DNA of 64,000 nucleotides from Maylandia zebra (GCF_041146795.1 NC_135176.1:12892286-12956285), one strand, 5' to 3'. Counted from the first letter of the stretch, positions 47,011 to 63,539 are shown. The notes: a model not told the origin generated them from the sequence alone. Numbers and translations: made by a program.

Positions 47011-50000
47011 ATGGCCACGTCAACCATCAAAGAGTTTCTTGTAACTTATTTAATGCCAGAAAAATGCTACTACGAGCTCTTCCTGAACTTTCACTTTCAC
47101 GGTGAGGCTTCCGGCTGACACTTTCAACCGACTGGGTGAAATGGAAACTTAATTTTTCCAGATGCAGATGAGTGATAGCGGGGGCTGGGCGGAGGGTGCG
47201 TGGGGACGAGGGAAAGTAAAGATGTTGGTTTTTTGGGGTTTTTTTGCCTTTTGCCACCTACAGTGCGAACTTATTTGGAGATCTGACGTTGAGGTACATC
47301 TTCATTGTCTGAGAGTTTTCTTTTGTGTTACAGTGCCATGCCTAAAGTTCGTACTAAACAAAACTGCCGGATTCTGGATCATACTGGACACATTCCTGGG
47401 TAAGACGCTGTGATTTAATCATGTGTTTCAAAGCAGATCACAGCATACTGTATCAATGACAAACGAGGTTCATTAACAGGGCAGTTTCACATTTAAGAAA
47501 CAAAACAAGAAAAGACATACTAACGCAATCGCATTTTTCCTCCCTCTAACCTCCCTTTACACGATAATCATGATGGATAATAATCAAATCATCATAACAT
47601 TTTGTAAGACTCCCTCATTGCTGGTGCAGATAACATCTGGCCAAGCGGTTAAGCCACCGCATTAGCATGTCGTCTTCATGCAAAATGCAGAAACAAATGA
47701 CGGCGGGAAACGGATTCATGCCACAGCACAATGCACATGAATATTTGCGTATTTATGTGGTTATTACCATGTGGCTTTTTTTAGGGGGACGGTTCCAAAA
47801 ATTCTAAATTTGTCACAGGAAGCTCTCAGTACAGGTGAGCCAATCAGAATTGCACGACATTTTCAGTCCCACCCATGAATTTAGAAATAATCCATGCACA
47901 AAATTCTTAAGCATAAAACACTGCTCTGATGCAAAATGTAAATCTAGCTGAACAAATGGTTCCAGTATGCTATTTAAAATGCATATGCCTCTTGCAAACC
48001 AAAATTGCATCTTTATCTACTCTCCCAACTTTTTAAAACTAATTCACATGTTTAATATAAGCCAAAATAAGTTGAGTAAATCCACTTTTTTCTTTGCTTG
48101 CTTGTTTTTTGTTTTGATTTTGTTGACATAGGTCCATTTTAGTTAATATAATAATAATTGTGTCCCAGAATGCATGCGCAACCTGCTTACTGTAACCTCT
48201 TTAGTCTGGGAAATGAAGAGTATAAATAGACATGATCAAGCCCACGTACAAACACCATGGGTACACCAAATTTCAGTGCCAGTATTTTTCTAGTCTTTTG
48301 TGACCACACTGAGTGTGTCCTTTTGACCAATACAACCCTGTTACTCATATTACCAAAAAAGACAAAATATTTTCAGTTTCCCTCCTTTATTTATAGAACT
48401 ACATTTATCCTTGACTTTCACAGGTCATTCCACTTGTGTGGTCCTGGGGATTTTTAAGATTTTAGACTTTCAGGTTTTAATATTCTCTTTGATTCCTAGT
48501 TTGTTTAATGTTCATGTTTGGTTTGTGTGTTTTTAGCACATTTAGTCTAAAAACTCTTCCCCTCGATTAGTTATCTCACCTAGTTAGTTGTTCCTTATGT
48601 TTTGTTTTTAGTTTTGCCTTCCTTGTCTCCTCCTGTGTGATCTGGATTAGTTGTGTCCCCCCCACGTGTCTCCTCTCTGCCTCAATCACACACAGAGAGG
48701 TGATTGTCCTTTATCAGAGTTTCTGTTCACTTCCCCCCAGTGTGTGTGTTCAAGCTTTATGATTCACTAGTGTATCGTTTTGAGTTTCCCCATTTTGACT
48801 TCGTGTGTTGCTTTTATGACGACCTGCAAACAGTTGATAAGCGGCTCGTTTTTTTCTTTATTTCAGTTTACCTCTCTGCGTCTGCATTTTGGCCCAATTT
48901 TAGAATGACGCTGACTGACTCAGATGTTTGACTTGCAATGAGTGCTTTCTGTCTTTTTCATGTTGGTCCAGATATGGACCATTAATTTCTCCTCTAATGA
49001 CCAAATGTCACCTGATTCCCTGTTGTTTCCATGCAGCACAACTGCCTCAGTTGATAAAGATGTTATGGGGAGGAAGTGCAGAGGGTCTGAGTCTTAGCGC
49101 CTTCTTCTTGCAGCTTTATGCTTTCTCGTGTCCTGTTGTGTACGCTATGGCCAACAACTTCCCACTCTTGTAAGTAAGCTGATGCGCAGATCACACCGTT
49201 CGTAGGATTTCCCATTCATGCCATGCTTTACACCACTCAAGTTCAAATTCTCAGTCTGTTCATCATGCATGACTCACTTGCTCAAGCCCTGCATAGGCAC
49301 ACCCCAAATCCTCTCAACTTAATCACAGTGGGTGACTTAATTTTTTTACCTTTTCTTTCTGTGCTACCTTAAATGTATTTCACTTGAACTGTTCAACAGT
49401 GCCTGGGCTGATAGGCTCTTCATGCTTGCCCAGACAGTGGCGATCGTCTTCCTCATCTTCCATTATCGCGGTGATACGGTCCGAGGTGAGCACATGCATC
49501 TGCAGATTTTGCAGAGGCAGAGTACAAAGAGCAGTCCAACATGACATACTTTCACCGAGGCAGGCAGGTCCCTCCACACTAATACAAATAATTAAGCGGT
49601 GACAGTGACAGTTAAGACAGTGTCCCCCAGTTTTTATGTTTTCAATTTGATACTGATTTTTGGAGATTTAACACACAGTTGCTTTTTTTTGGCCCTATTT
49701 CTCAGGGGTAAAGGATTAATTAAAACAATGCCCAGATCTGGATTGACTCCAGGAGTTAATCAGCGGGTTAAGGCATGATATTTATGACTTGAATGTGAAA
49801 CTATTGGAAATCTCCAGCACTTGGCTGCTTCTTCACAGAAATGAACTTTGAGTGACACTTTAAGGAATCAGCTGCGGTCATGCAGGGTCTGAATTGCATT
49901 AAAGAACCTCTGTGTTTTTTGTGGTCATGCAGAATCAGCCAGATTCTCCAAGTGTTATATTTGGAGCTGTTATATCTGAACATGGAAAAAACAACACAGT

Positions 50001-50684
50001 GATGTAGTGATTGTAGGGTTTGAACAAAGTCCCTCAAGGACAGGGTGGCTGTGCTTTCAAATAGCGCCACCTTGTGGTGTTGCTGTATTCTTCATATATA
50101 ATTGTGGTTTCTGTTTCTGTTGCAGGAGTTCTGCTCCTCTTTGCTCTCTGTGGTGTAATGCTCCTCCTGTGCTCCTATGCAGCAGCAGCAGTCATCTCAG
50201 TGATACAGGCCTCCAGTTTGGCGGCTTTCATTGCAAGCAAGGTAGCAACTTATCAACTTGCCTCATTTATGAGCTGTTCTATGATAAATGTGATCACTGA
50301 ACTGTAATTTTTCTTTTTTAAGTGCACGGTGAACACATTTAGTGGATTTGTTATTTACAGGTTCTCCAGGCTACAACAAACTATCACAACGGCCACACGG
50401 GTCAACTATCCACTCTGTCAGTGTTGCTTTCATTTGCAGGGTGTCTGGGTGTGGCCTTTGTTTCTTTACAGGTATGCAGTTAAGAATTACTAGCAGACAT
50501 ATGTGCACAACCGCATAGTTGTGGTTATACTAACTGGAACAACTTGAAACTTTTTTTATAGGAAAATGGAAACTCTCCTGTGAGTTTGTCACACATACTG
50601 TCAGCCTGTCTCAGCTGTGTCCTTCTGGCTCAGATCCTCTGCTACAAGGCCGGCGCTGTCAGCACTACAAAGAAGACAGTGTAG
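47011..50684 (+). CDS. mpdu1: Mannose-P-dolichol utilization defect 1 homologue (MPDU1)
   Basis: An ER-membrane PQ-loop protein needed for use of dolichol-phosphate-mannose and -glucose in N-glycan, O-mannose and GPI-anchor synthesis. Coding exons are 47011-47101, 47334-47399, 49037-49169, 49400-49485, 50126-50241, 50361-50471 and 50562-50684, all GT-AG and in frame, giving 241 aa (human 247). The start [20 protein letters not shown] matches the human LLPEKCYDQLF region. The first PQ-loop is [38 protein letters not shown] and [13 protein letters not shown] follow, and the second loop region is [19 protein letters not shown], very close to human. The C-terminus ends VSTTKKTV and lacks the human KQKKAQ tail. 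AATAAA at 50,895-50,900 is a likely poly(A) signal. Teleosts may have two mpdu1 paralogues; which one this is cannot be told here. Confidence 0.93.
47400..49036 (+). other. Intron 2 of mpdu1
   Basis: A 1.6-kb intron with no recognised repeat or exon. It contains pyrimidine-rich runs near 48.6-48.9 kb. Nothing else to report. Confidence 0.7.
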
Positions 50685-51529
50685 AGCACAGTGATGATGC
50701 TGCCTGTTATTATATTGTGCCTGAGGTTGGCCTGTCAAGTACGGAGCCAAAGTAGCAGTAAATGTTTACAGATTTTTCCTTTTTAATATGTCCAAATGCC
50801 ACTGTCACGTGTTTTGTGTGAAATATTATGTCTGTTTTAGGTTATTGTGACCTAAGGGGATAGAAAAAATACTTTGTTGACCACCAGGGATTCAAATAAA
50901 ATGACTTTATTCTCACAGAAACAATTTTCACTGTCTGCGGCTATGACAAAATATTTTTAAGTAATCTGGCAGCTCTGTGTCTTTCTGTTGAGCCATTTCA
51001 AATTTGCATCAACATCAAACTAAAGTTTACCAGATTAAACTCGCTGAGTAAACCGCAAACCATTTCAAAGTGGGCTGAAGAGAACAAATACAGAAGCTTT
51101 TGCTGGAATATCACTTATTAGTCCCTACTTTGAGATTACAGGAATATTCATATGGTCATACTTTTATTTTTTTACTTTTATGTTTTACAAAATAGAAAAA
51201 CATTACTTTTGTGATAGATTTTGCTCTTCCTGTTGGTATCACATATTGATCATATTTTCATTATTTTGTGTTGTAATTTGAGCGTCTCCAAAAATTTGTA
51301 CCCTTTACCTGAGGCACTCGCACAGTAAGCTCACAGTCAGAGTGCTTAAGTTCATATCTGCAGGATATTTACAGTGTTCAGTAATCTAACTTGATCTTCA
51401 GGTATTTTTAGCCACCAGTGTTTGTTTTTGTTCAGGTAGTTATTTCCTAACTTTACTATTTTACAACAGAACACAAAAACCTATTATATAAACAATTTAA
51501 TAACTATAATTTATGAGGTTCCTTATTTC

Positions 51530-52860
51530 AGTATGGATTTAAATGTAGTGCAAATTGAACACTTGAGCCACTCATCCCTTTTTTATAGGAAGACTTTCGT
51601 TTGGCTGAGGTATCTGAAACTACAGCAAAAATTTCTGGCACAACTTCACCTACTTCCAAGGTGCATGGAGAGGATGAAAGAATTCACAATGCAGGAACTC
51701 CAGCAAGACTTAAGGGAAGATGAACAACTTTAATAACTGACCAACGCGTTTCGGCTTGTGGCCTTCATCAGGGTCATAGTAAAACATTGTAGAAAATTGC
51801 TTAAATACAAGATAGGAAAAAGAAAAAAATTAAAATTAACCAATCACAACTTCATAGATAGATCAGATGACATATAACAGGTAGGTAATGATTAATTGGT
51901 TAAGTCACGCAAAAGTAAATACTGGACTAGATCATTAATGATGAGGAGGGGAGGAGACATAATCCCCACCTGTCTCAAAATAACACATGTGTGAAATACA
52001 TAAGAAGAATACTATGAATACACAAAAAAAAGGGACAAGGCAGTATTTAATAATAAAAAGAGGTTCATCTAGCAGTTGAATTAAAAAACAAGAGGACATC
52101 ATCCCATAGGAACACATTTGTTAAAAGGTCCTAGTTTATGTCTCTAAAATGTAAAATCTCTAAAATGTAGAGTTAAGATGAGATGTCTAGAATGCTACTC
52201 CTTTGGCTGAAAAAATAAATAAAATTAATTAAATAAACATTACCCATGCGAGAATAATTTAACCGATAAAATTAGAATAAAAACAAAAAAGGTTCAGTTC
52301 ACAAAAACTCATTGATAGAAAAATCCTCATTCATACCTCTGGGGTGCAGACTCTTAAAGCGGAATATCCAAAATGCTTTTTTTCTGGATAAAGTTAATAT
52401 TACCACCTCTTTGGTTTAGTTTAATGGCTTCAATGCATAGAAACAATAATGGTGAATTTGGATGTTTATCATTGAAGTGTCTTGCAACAGGGCTGGTTAG
52501 ATCAAGCCTTTTGATCGAACATCTGTGGTCATTAATTCGATCTTTCAGAGGGCAGGATGTTTCTGCTATATTCATTTTATTGCATAGGCACTGTATCATG
52601 TAGATTACATTTTCAGTTCTGCATGTGATAAGTATCTGAAACTACACAAGGACTGGACTAAAAATCAGTGGCAGCAGGTCTTATGAAGAGATGAAATCAA
52701 ATTCGATATTCTATTTAGTTCAGATCATCAATATGTATGGACGAGGTTAGAATTGTAAAAACTCTATTTTTGCTTTTTACACTGGATTTTCATGCGAGTT
52801 CCTGATTTTCACTAGCAAAATATGAAGAAATAAGGGTTGTCATGAACTTTTGCACAGTAT
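51530..52860. mobile_element. Tc1-like remnant hosting a Penelope-like insertion
   Basis: The right part (AACTACACAAGGACTGGACT, then GTGGCAGCAGGTCTTATG, GATGAAATCAAATTCGATAT) reads as plus-strand Tc1-like transposase-coding DNA of a fish family. The matching left part is interrupted at GTATCTGAAACTACA, which occurs at both 51,610-51,624 and 52,632-52,646. Only fragments of the transposase remain. Confidence 0.6.
51625..52631 (-). mobile_element. Penelope-like element fragment, broken
   Basis: On the minus strand the region encodes a GIY-YIG-type endonuclease segment of Penelope-like elements: LKDRINDHRCSIKR and SPVARHFNDKH are its family blocks. Downstream lies CAACGCGTTTCGGC (plus-strand spelling) followed by GGCCTTCATCAGGG, the motif of the family's terminal repeat. 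The reverse transcriptase is absent, so the copy is 5'-truncated and broken. A 15-bp direct repeat (GTATCTGAAACTACA) flanks it, consistent with a target-site duplication in a Tc1-like element. Age is moderate: the flanking repeats are still identical. Confidence 0.75.
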
Positions 52861-54177
52861 TGTGTAACTGTGAAATATTGGTCAACTGTTTTTCTCAGTC
52901 ATTTTTTGTAAAAGTGTACAGTATTAAAGACACGCCACCTTCAGTCATCCTTATGCCAAAGGCCCTTTTCATATGTGTACACATAATTATCTCTACTTCC
53001 TGCAGTAGGAGTCACGTTGCAGGTTGACACAGGTGATTTTCATAACTATGATATCAGGCATTCACAGAAAGGTTAACCTTAACTTCCAGTTGGAGGTGCA
53101 ACTAACATCCAGTCATGCACAAAGAAAGTCACGCAGAAAAAAATATCCAGTAATAACTACTGTAACATTACCAATTAGAAAACGTTAGCATACTTCTTCA
53201 TAAGTCCTCTTAAGTCACCTGCCAAGCAGAGCGATATTGTCATTTAAGAAATTTTGTCCAGCACTTTCTGTTCTCTACCAGCTGATGGGGAAACTTCATC
53301 ACTTTACCAGTTCTTCAATGTAGCGGTGAGTTAATCTCTTTTAAGGAAAAGAAACTCCAGCTAGCTGCTGCTGCTGCTCAATGGTGGGAAATCTTGAAAA
53401 TGACATAAATGTACTACAAGACATATGCAGTAAAGTTTGAGAATAACACACAGGAAATTTTACATTTTCAACACTGTTGAACAAAGTAAGTAACCACCAC
53501 ACTGTTGGACAATAAAAGTCTGAGTTTATTTGCTCTTCACTTCCATTCCACATATCAAAAAACCATGTTGGAAAATTATTTTCTAACATTCATGAAATTG
53601 AACCAAGCTGCTCCATGAAATGACCGATAACACATAACTTTTAGAACTGTCATGAGGTTTAAACTTTGGCAAATATCGTATAATAGAGACACAGAGAAAT
53701 GAGCTGAAAGATTTCCAAACAAAAGTGTTGATACATATACGGTTTTTTTTGCATTTATAGTGTTTGAGCATCAAATCGCTCCCTTTCCAAGGCCTCTGTA
53801 TCAATTCTAAAGTTTTTTTTCCTAAAACTATCAACTAATCTTTCTATTTACTGAGACTGTAGAGAAAAGTCCAAATACAGGTTTGCATTCAAACAGCTCA
53901 GTTTGCTGTAATCTGACTTTATCATAACTAAAAGCTAAGGTATTGAACTGCGGTGTAATAAAATCGAGCTGGATTGGTAATTGTTAATGACACAACTTTT
54001 GGCACAACTTTTGTTTGACAGAAGTCTCATGAAACCACTGAAGTGACAGATGTGGAAGAATCCATGTTCCCTTTGGGCTCCATGCAAAGACCACAGCACC
54101 ATTATATTTTGATCCACCCTAAAATTGTTCCATCAGTATTTGGATATGCCGCACTGCTGCCTAATACACCTATCAAT

Positions 54178-55562
54178 TAGAGATGGCACGATACCACTTT
54201 TTTATGTCCGATACCGATACCGATATCATAAATTTGGATATCTGCCGATACCGATATGAATCCGATATAGTGTTTTTTAATCAACAAAACTGTTTTTTAA
54301 ATATCTTGCTGCATTTTGTATAAGTTCATACTCAAGTTTAAAACAACAACTACACTAAAGCTATTCTGTTATACCTGTATGCAAAAAAAATGTTTCATAG
54401 TTCAGCAATACTGATCAATCTAATAAACTTAAACCTACACCATCCTCCCTATTCTGGTATTTTAAAGAGTACTTAGCATAAATATTAAGCAACCTAACTA
54501 ATAGGGTTCCAACTCCCAGCAACAACAAAAATAAATAAATAAAAAATAGGGAACCACCCCTCACGCTCCACCTCATGATGCTTAATCGACGTAATCAACC
54601 TTAATTTGATGCAGTGTGAAAAAAATGCACAGAAATCAATTATTTTTCAAGAAATATTAAATAGATTCAACATCTTTCTTCAACAAAATTGCAGACTGCA
54701 CAGATGGTACCTTCCCAAAGGAAAAAGTACTATAGCTTACTAGGGTATATATATTAGACTTAATAGTTACTATATACAGTAATGGACTTCTATTCATTTT
54801 GCATCAAATTAAAACTTTGGGTGTCAGATAATTATTTATTAAAAGCTTGACATTTTAAATGAGAATAAGAAAGAAAAGTATGTCTTTGTGCCCCCTTTTC
54901 CCTGTTAATGCCCTATCGGCCCCCCTGGCTAAACTTTGCTAGATCCGCCCCTGCACAGTTACCAGCGTCAGCTACCTAGAAAAAGATCCTGGAGTAGAAA
55001 GTAATATTAAATACATTCTAACAACAGCTGATCAAGCTTAAACGTGCTTCTGTTGTTCAGCCGCTGGTTTCCTCTTTCTGGTGCAAAGTGGGCCAAAAGC
55101 AAACTAGAGACACGGACTCGCGACAGAAAAGCTGATCAGCTGATCGTTAAGCAGTTTCATGATTGAAGTAGCAGCAAGAAGAGGCAGTCGCTCCATATAT
55201 CGTTTGTTAAGCTTAACGCAGGAATGCTTTACAAACATTCAGAGATGGACTTACACACTTGCTTTACTTCTCTCGGGGATAACTTTGTCGGAGATGAAAT
55301 GCCGGGTTGCTAGCGAAGCTCCAAATGCTATCCAGAGCACCAACAGGTCCTGCATGCCACAGCCGCTCTATCACGTGATGCATACTGCTCAGACGTGCTA
55401 ACGTTCTGAGGTGAGTTACGGCGTGTTGCAAGTTTTGTGAGGTGCTTTCGTGATATTTAATGGATCGGATTACATTTTTTATTTTTCTCCGATATCCGAT
55501 CCAGTAATTTAGGTCAGTATCGGACCGATACCGATACGTAATATCGGATCGGTCCATCTCTA
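54178..55562. mobile_element. Non-autonomous hAT-type element, 1.4 kb
   Basis: It starts TAGAGATGGCACGATACC and ends GATCGGTCCATCTCTA, inverted repeats, flanked by a perfect 8-bp duplication CTATCAAT at 54,170-54,177 and 55,563-55,570. The sub-terminal zones are full of CGATACCGATA steps. No transposase frame is present. A segment around 54.90-54.96 kb (CTAGATCCGCCCCTG) looks like the end of another element nested inside. An 8-bp duplication with TAGAGATGG ends fits hAT. Confidence 0.85.
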
Positions 55563-57488
55563 CTATCAATACCACCTTAACAATTAAAATAAAAATTAAA
55601 AAAATCATGTTCCCTTACAAAAAAAAAAACAAAACAAAAAAAAACTCCATAAGGAACCATATACAAAGAACAAATGAGCATAATTATATCAAGAAAAACA
55701 CATTTAAAAACAGAAAAATTGCCAAAACTCAATTCTTTTGAAGTTCAAAACTTCATAATATTTAATAAACTTAAATAACAGTTTCCTGCCTTCTGTCACA
55801 AACTTCAGGGAACTCTATTCGTAGAGCTACAGTACATTTGTTACATGTCACATTGTGCTGTTGCATTCAAAGGTGGTCGGGAATAACTAATAATGCTCAT
55901 ATAAATAAAATCATGGGCATCCTACACTTATTAAGAAAGCATCAAAATCCACAAAGTTTTGTGGAACTTCAAAATGTTACCAACAGTTTCCATTTCATGG
56001 CAATCTGACTGTTGGGCTCAATTATGAACACTTCATAGAACCAAAACTCAAGCAGATGGAGTCAGTGGACGAGCTGATAAACGTCACGTCTGTAACATAT
56101 TAAAATAGACCGCTTTTATTCCTAAAGGTTTATTAAGGCACACTATTCACCAACTAGCTTCACCAACAGATTTTTGCTTATTAACCAAGACATTTTAGCA
56201 GAGCAGCAGTAAGGTTTCTAACTCATGGGCAATAATTAATTGAATGTTTTGTCAACGTCACAAATAAATTAATATGACAGTGAAATACTTTAACCCGCGC
56301 TTGCACACTCAACAAATGTACCAGTGCAGTTATAGAATAAAACTCCAATAAATCCATTTACATTTAGAAAAAAGGGGCCAGTCTCCATCAGTGTTTAAAC
56401 ACAATACTTTTTATGAAATGTGTCATGTATGGTAATGAAAAATGTGCAGTTTTTTTTGTTGTTATTGTTGTTTGTCTAATTTAATGGAGGGAGCCGCTTT
56501 GATGTGTATATTAAGAGTAACGGCTCCTGCTATTATACAGTACCACATGCTTAGGGAGAGCATTGGCTTTCACATCCTTTTTTTTTGACAGATCCACTGG
56601 ATACTCGCTTTGGTTTATGAGGCCTAAAATATTTCATGTTAGTGGAGTTTTCTTTCTTCACCTAAAGAGGAAATCTGTCTACTGCAGAAGTCATTTTGAA
56701 ACAAAGCCTTTGTCCTAGAGTTGCCTTTAACCACGTTACATATTTATCCTTTTGTAAGGCTGGGAAACATTTTTCTCCACATACTGTTTGACAGTAACTA
56801 TATTCTAGGATGCATTTGACCTACTCAAACTCAAAGCTCAATTATATACAGTTCACAAAACTTGAGCCTGGCATGTTTGCAGTCTTTAGAAAGTTTAGGA
56901 AACTCCACATAGACCTAAAAAAAGTTTAAAGAAGTTTTGGTTTTGCAACCAGCTGACTACACTGGTGAGTCAGCTGGTTTTCAACTGGTTTTCAACTGGT
57001 TCTCATTGGCTTTAATGAGTCAAAGGCAAAGTTGCTTGACGGAAATTGCTAAAGGCCAAAATGATTAAGCACAATGCTGCTGCAGGGAATTTGTATCACG
57101 ATCAGATTTTCCTAATTCCCAGTCACACAGAATAAAAATAGGACATTGACCTCGTATCCTCAGTACGCAGGAGTTTAAGAGCTAGAGAAAAGGTACAGTG
57201 TTGAATTTCCTCTGGAGGACATACAGCATACTGTATGGTTCTATGTGACAAGTGCAGTTAATATATCCTTCAGCAGCTCAATAATTTAACATTTTCACCT
57301 TCATTCTTGACACATTTGACTCTAAAGTGTTTTTTTAACTGGAGTGTAAAACATTACCTTTGCTCTAGAACACCTTCAGGTGTTTCCATCCACCGGATAA
57401 TCATAAACTCATTAAACGACGATTCATTTAACCTTCTGCACTAAGAACATAATGAGTTACCCATTTTCCAGTGTCTTTGTCCCGGGTG

Positions 57489-60537
<3,049 letters not shown>

Positions 60538-61374
60538 CGCGATAGACCGACCGAGTGACCACCGACGGGCCGACAGATGTACGCTTGAGACCGGCCTCCA
60601 GTCTGTCTCGTTCTTCACATCACTGGACTTTTGCTAAGCAGCTACCCCCTCCCACATACTGTACATCCGTACAAACCACGACAGCTGAGTACAATACAAA
60701 GAAGACATAAGAGTACTTCAATGCGCCTCGTAATCTCAAAATTTCGATACACGAAATAAGAAAAATCGCTCATCTGCTGAAGGCAGCAACAAAGCAGACA
60801 TATCCAATTGCGGTATTTAGAGAATTTCAACTTATGCGTGATTTCATTTTATTTCTCTGTTCCGTGAAATCATATTCACCCGTGCTACCAATTCTTTTTT
60901 TATACACAACAACAACCATTTGGAGATTTATAAATGCGCAGTGAAATTAAAATAAAATAAATGGACATTAAAAAATATAAACAGAATGCTGTTAAATACC
61001 ATATTAGTTACCACCATACTTGTTAAATATCTATCCATCAGTTGCATGTTGTTGCCTTGAAATTTCATCGTACACTTTTTCTGGCCCCTAAACATCTCAC
61101 GTTAGAGATTCTACTGGTGCGTGCTACGTAGTTCATGTAACGCGTCTCTGCTCAGCCACTGAATTTGGTCCTTAATCTTTGTGCTCGGTTAACAACAGTC
61201 ACAATAGACAGACGTGATTGGATCAACGATTGCTGGCGCTAGATTGGATCGACCAGGTGACCAGTTCACCCATTGTTTTGAATTACCTGATGTGATAGTT
61301 TTTGGATAAATCCTATCAGAGCTACTTGCATCCAGCCACAATTAAAAGGAAAAAATAAGAACTATTACCTAAGA
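60538..61374. other. slc25a35 promoter region and upstream DNA
   Basis: Expected to hold the slc25a35 promoter (transcription to the left). The sequence just upstream of the ATG is GC-richer than the surroundings. No TATA box is seen. The distal part is AT-rich without identifiable elements. Confidence 0.45.
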
Positions 61375-61856
61375 CAGTGTTTCTCAACATATTTCACATT
61401 AGAAAAATAAATCACACGGCACACCACCAAACAAAAATGTCACAAAAAGCATGTAATAATTTTTTCCCGCACACGAGGTATAGTGGAACTGGCTCGGTTT
61501 GTCCCCACAGTATACCTTTATGCTTTCTTCTGAACACTACTCATGCAAGGGCCTTCATCTGGGTCGGAATTTTCTCCAGGACCCAGGTCAGACGGACTAC
61601 TTTTTCCTACTTTATCTATTGCTATTATGCACTGCGTCATCTCACAGAATGACTTTTTAATTCTTCGTTTTCTTCTGTTTTACTGCAAGTTGCCAACCCA
61701 TTTAATTAGAGAAGGTAGTTACACTGCCCTCTAGTGGAAGAGAATGTAATTGTTCTGCCCATTATTCACGCCGATTGCTTACAGTACTAAGGTGGAACCA
61801 GATAATCTTCCACGGCACATCTGATCATTTCGCGGAAAGGTGGTTGGGAAACACTG
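61375..61856. mobile_element. Non-autonomous hAT element, 482 bp
   Basis: It begins CAGTGTTTCTCAACATATTT and ends GGTTGGGAAACACTG, inverted repeats of a widespread fish hAT family, with internal ACGGCACACCACCAAACAAA. The flanks ACCTAAGA (61,367-61,374) and ACCTAATA (61,857-61,864) are an 8-bp target duplication with one mismatch. No transposase. Confidence 0.82.
61724..61737 (-). promoter_or_regulatory. CTCF-like motif inside the hAT element
   Basis: CTGCCCTCTAGTGG fits the reverse CTCF core at every position. It lies within a transposon, so it may be present in many copies genome-wide. Confidence 0.4.
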
Positions 61857-61884
61857 ACCTAATACACAGTTAACAGTTAATTTC

Positions 61885-63415
61885 AGATTTTTTTGTTCAA
61901 TATGTTGTTGAAGCATCAATTACTTTTTTTTTTTAAATAGTATGATGCTACAAGCTTGCCAGTTTCTCCCATTCTTCTTTGCAGAACCTCTGTAAGGACA
62001 AGAAAGACATTGTGGACAAAACAAGACACCCCCCATAATCTTTAGTGACAATATTGTAGTTAGTTAAATGGTCTGATTGTTCAAATCTGTATTTTCTTTG
62101 ATTGTGGTAAAATAATGTGTGCCCCAGTCTCCAAAAATGACATAGTGCAGGAAGCGTAGTTATTCCTCCGTTACACCACAAGAGGGAGTATCCCCTAAAA
62201 TGAGCAGCTCTAGCGGGAGTAAAGAAGCCAGCCACTACCCATAAGGCAGTGCGCCTATAAGCGTTATGTGAGACTGCAAAAGTGTGTAACGCTGTGCTAT
62301 GTCCATGTATATATTTGCAGATGCAGTAAAGGCGAACTCACAAAGCCACACTGGTTTCAATTCATTTTAATTCAAGTGTGCAACACCTCTCAAGCTCCAT
62401 CATGTTTGATGGGGAGTGTTGTTCCACAGCTATTTTGAGATCTCTCCAAAGATGTTCAGTCGGGTTCAAATCTTGGCTCTGGTTGCAAAGTCACTCCTTT
62501 GTTATTATTTCTGTGTTTAAGGTGGTTTGAAGATTAACTTTGACCCAGTCTGTGGTCTTTTCCCTTCCTTTTTCCAACCTTGATATTTTTCTCACAGTTC
62601 CTGTGGCTAAAAAACAAAAACATACCCACAGAATGATGCTACCATCATTGTAGATGGAGATGTGGTGCTGGGATGATATTGGCCAGGAAAAAGAATTTGA
62701 TCCTTGTTTCGTCCGACCAGATTTTGTTTATTGTGGTCTGAGAGTCCATCAGTTGCCTTGCAAGGTTCTCCACAGAGCAATGCTGGAGCTCTGTGAGAGT
62801 GACCATGAGGTTCTTAGTTGCCTCCCCAATACAGGTCCTTCCTAAAGTCAAAGTCAGCTTTACTGTTAAAAACCATTTGTTCAGGTCATACACAGGAATT
62901 TGAAACTGCAGTGCTCCCACAGCCCCCAGTCTTACACTAAAACAACAGAAATCAATCTCAGAGCAATCTACCTCAATTGCTCAGTTTGGCTGGGAGGCCA
63001 GTTCTAGAAAAAGACCTAGTGGTTCCAAATTTCTTTCATTTGTGGATGATAGAGGCTACTGTGCTCATTGGGACTTTCGGTGCTGCAGGGTTTTTTTTAT
63101 ACAGTTCCCCAGATTAAGGCCTCTATACAATCTTGTCTCTGAGGTCTACAGGCAATTCCTTGGACGTCATGGCTTGGTTGGTGCTCTAACATACACTGTC
63201 AATGATAGGACCCCATATAGACAGGTATGTGCATTTACCAACTAATGTTCAACCAACTGAATTTACCACAAGTGGACTCCAGTTAGCTTGTAGAAATAAT
63301 TGTCAGATGATCCGTATAAACAGGATACATCTAAGTATCATGGCAAAGGCTGTGAACACTTGTGTATGTGTTATATTATTGGCAATAAATCTAAGAACTT
63401 CAGGCCAACTTTTTT
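61885..63415 (-). mobile_element. Tc1-like transposon, transposase on minus strand, degraded
   Basis: The plus strand is the antisense of a fish Tc1-like element. Landmarks in order are GATGCTACAAGCTTGCCAG, CCTCTCAAGCTCCATCATG, GATCTCTCCAAAGATGTTCA, GGTCTGAGAGTCCATCAG, GAGGCTACTGTGCTCATTGG, CTCTGAGGTCTACAGGCAAT and GGCAAAGGCTGTGAACACTT. Segments of the middle transposase are missing and no long frame survives. About 380 bp at 61,990-62,375 is foreign to the element and is bracketed by ACCTCT on both sides. Confidence 0.75.
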
Positions 63416-63539
63416 GACTTTATCCTAATGCTTCTTCAAATAGTGTCTATAACTAAGGTCATTGCTCTGGTTAATATCCATGTCTTCAGAACTCAGAAGG
63501 TTTATCATACTATAGTATGTCAGATACACCAAACTGAAA

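Larger units (their letters stand above)
50685..57488. other. Convergent intergenic region, mpdu1 to slc25a35
   Basis: The two genes converge here. Recognisable content is a Tc1-like remnant with a Penelope-like insertion (51.5-52.9 kb), a complete hAT-type non-autonomous element (54,178-55,562) and a short CTG run near 53,368. 55.6-57.4 kb probably includes slc25a35 3' UTR. No coding exon with family resemblance is visible. Confidence 0.55.
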
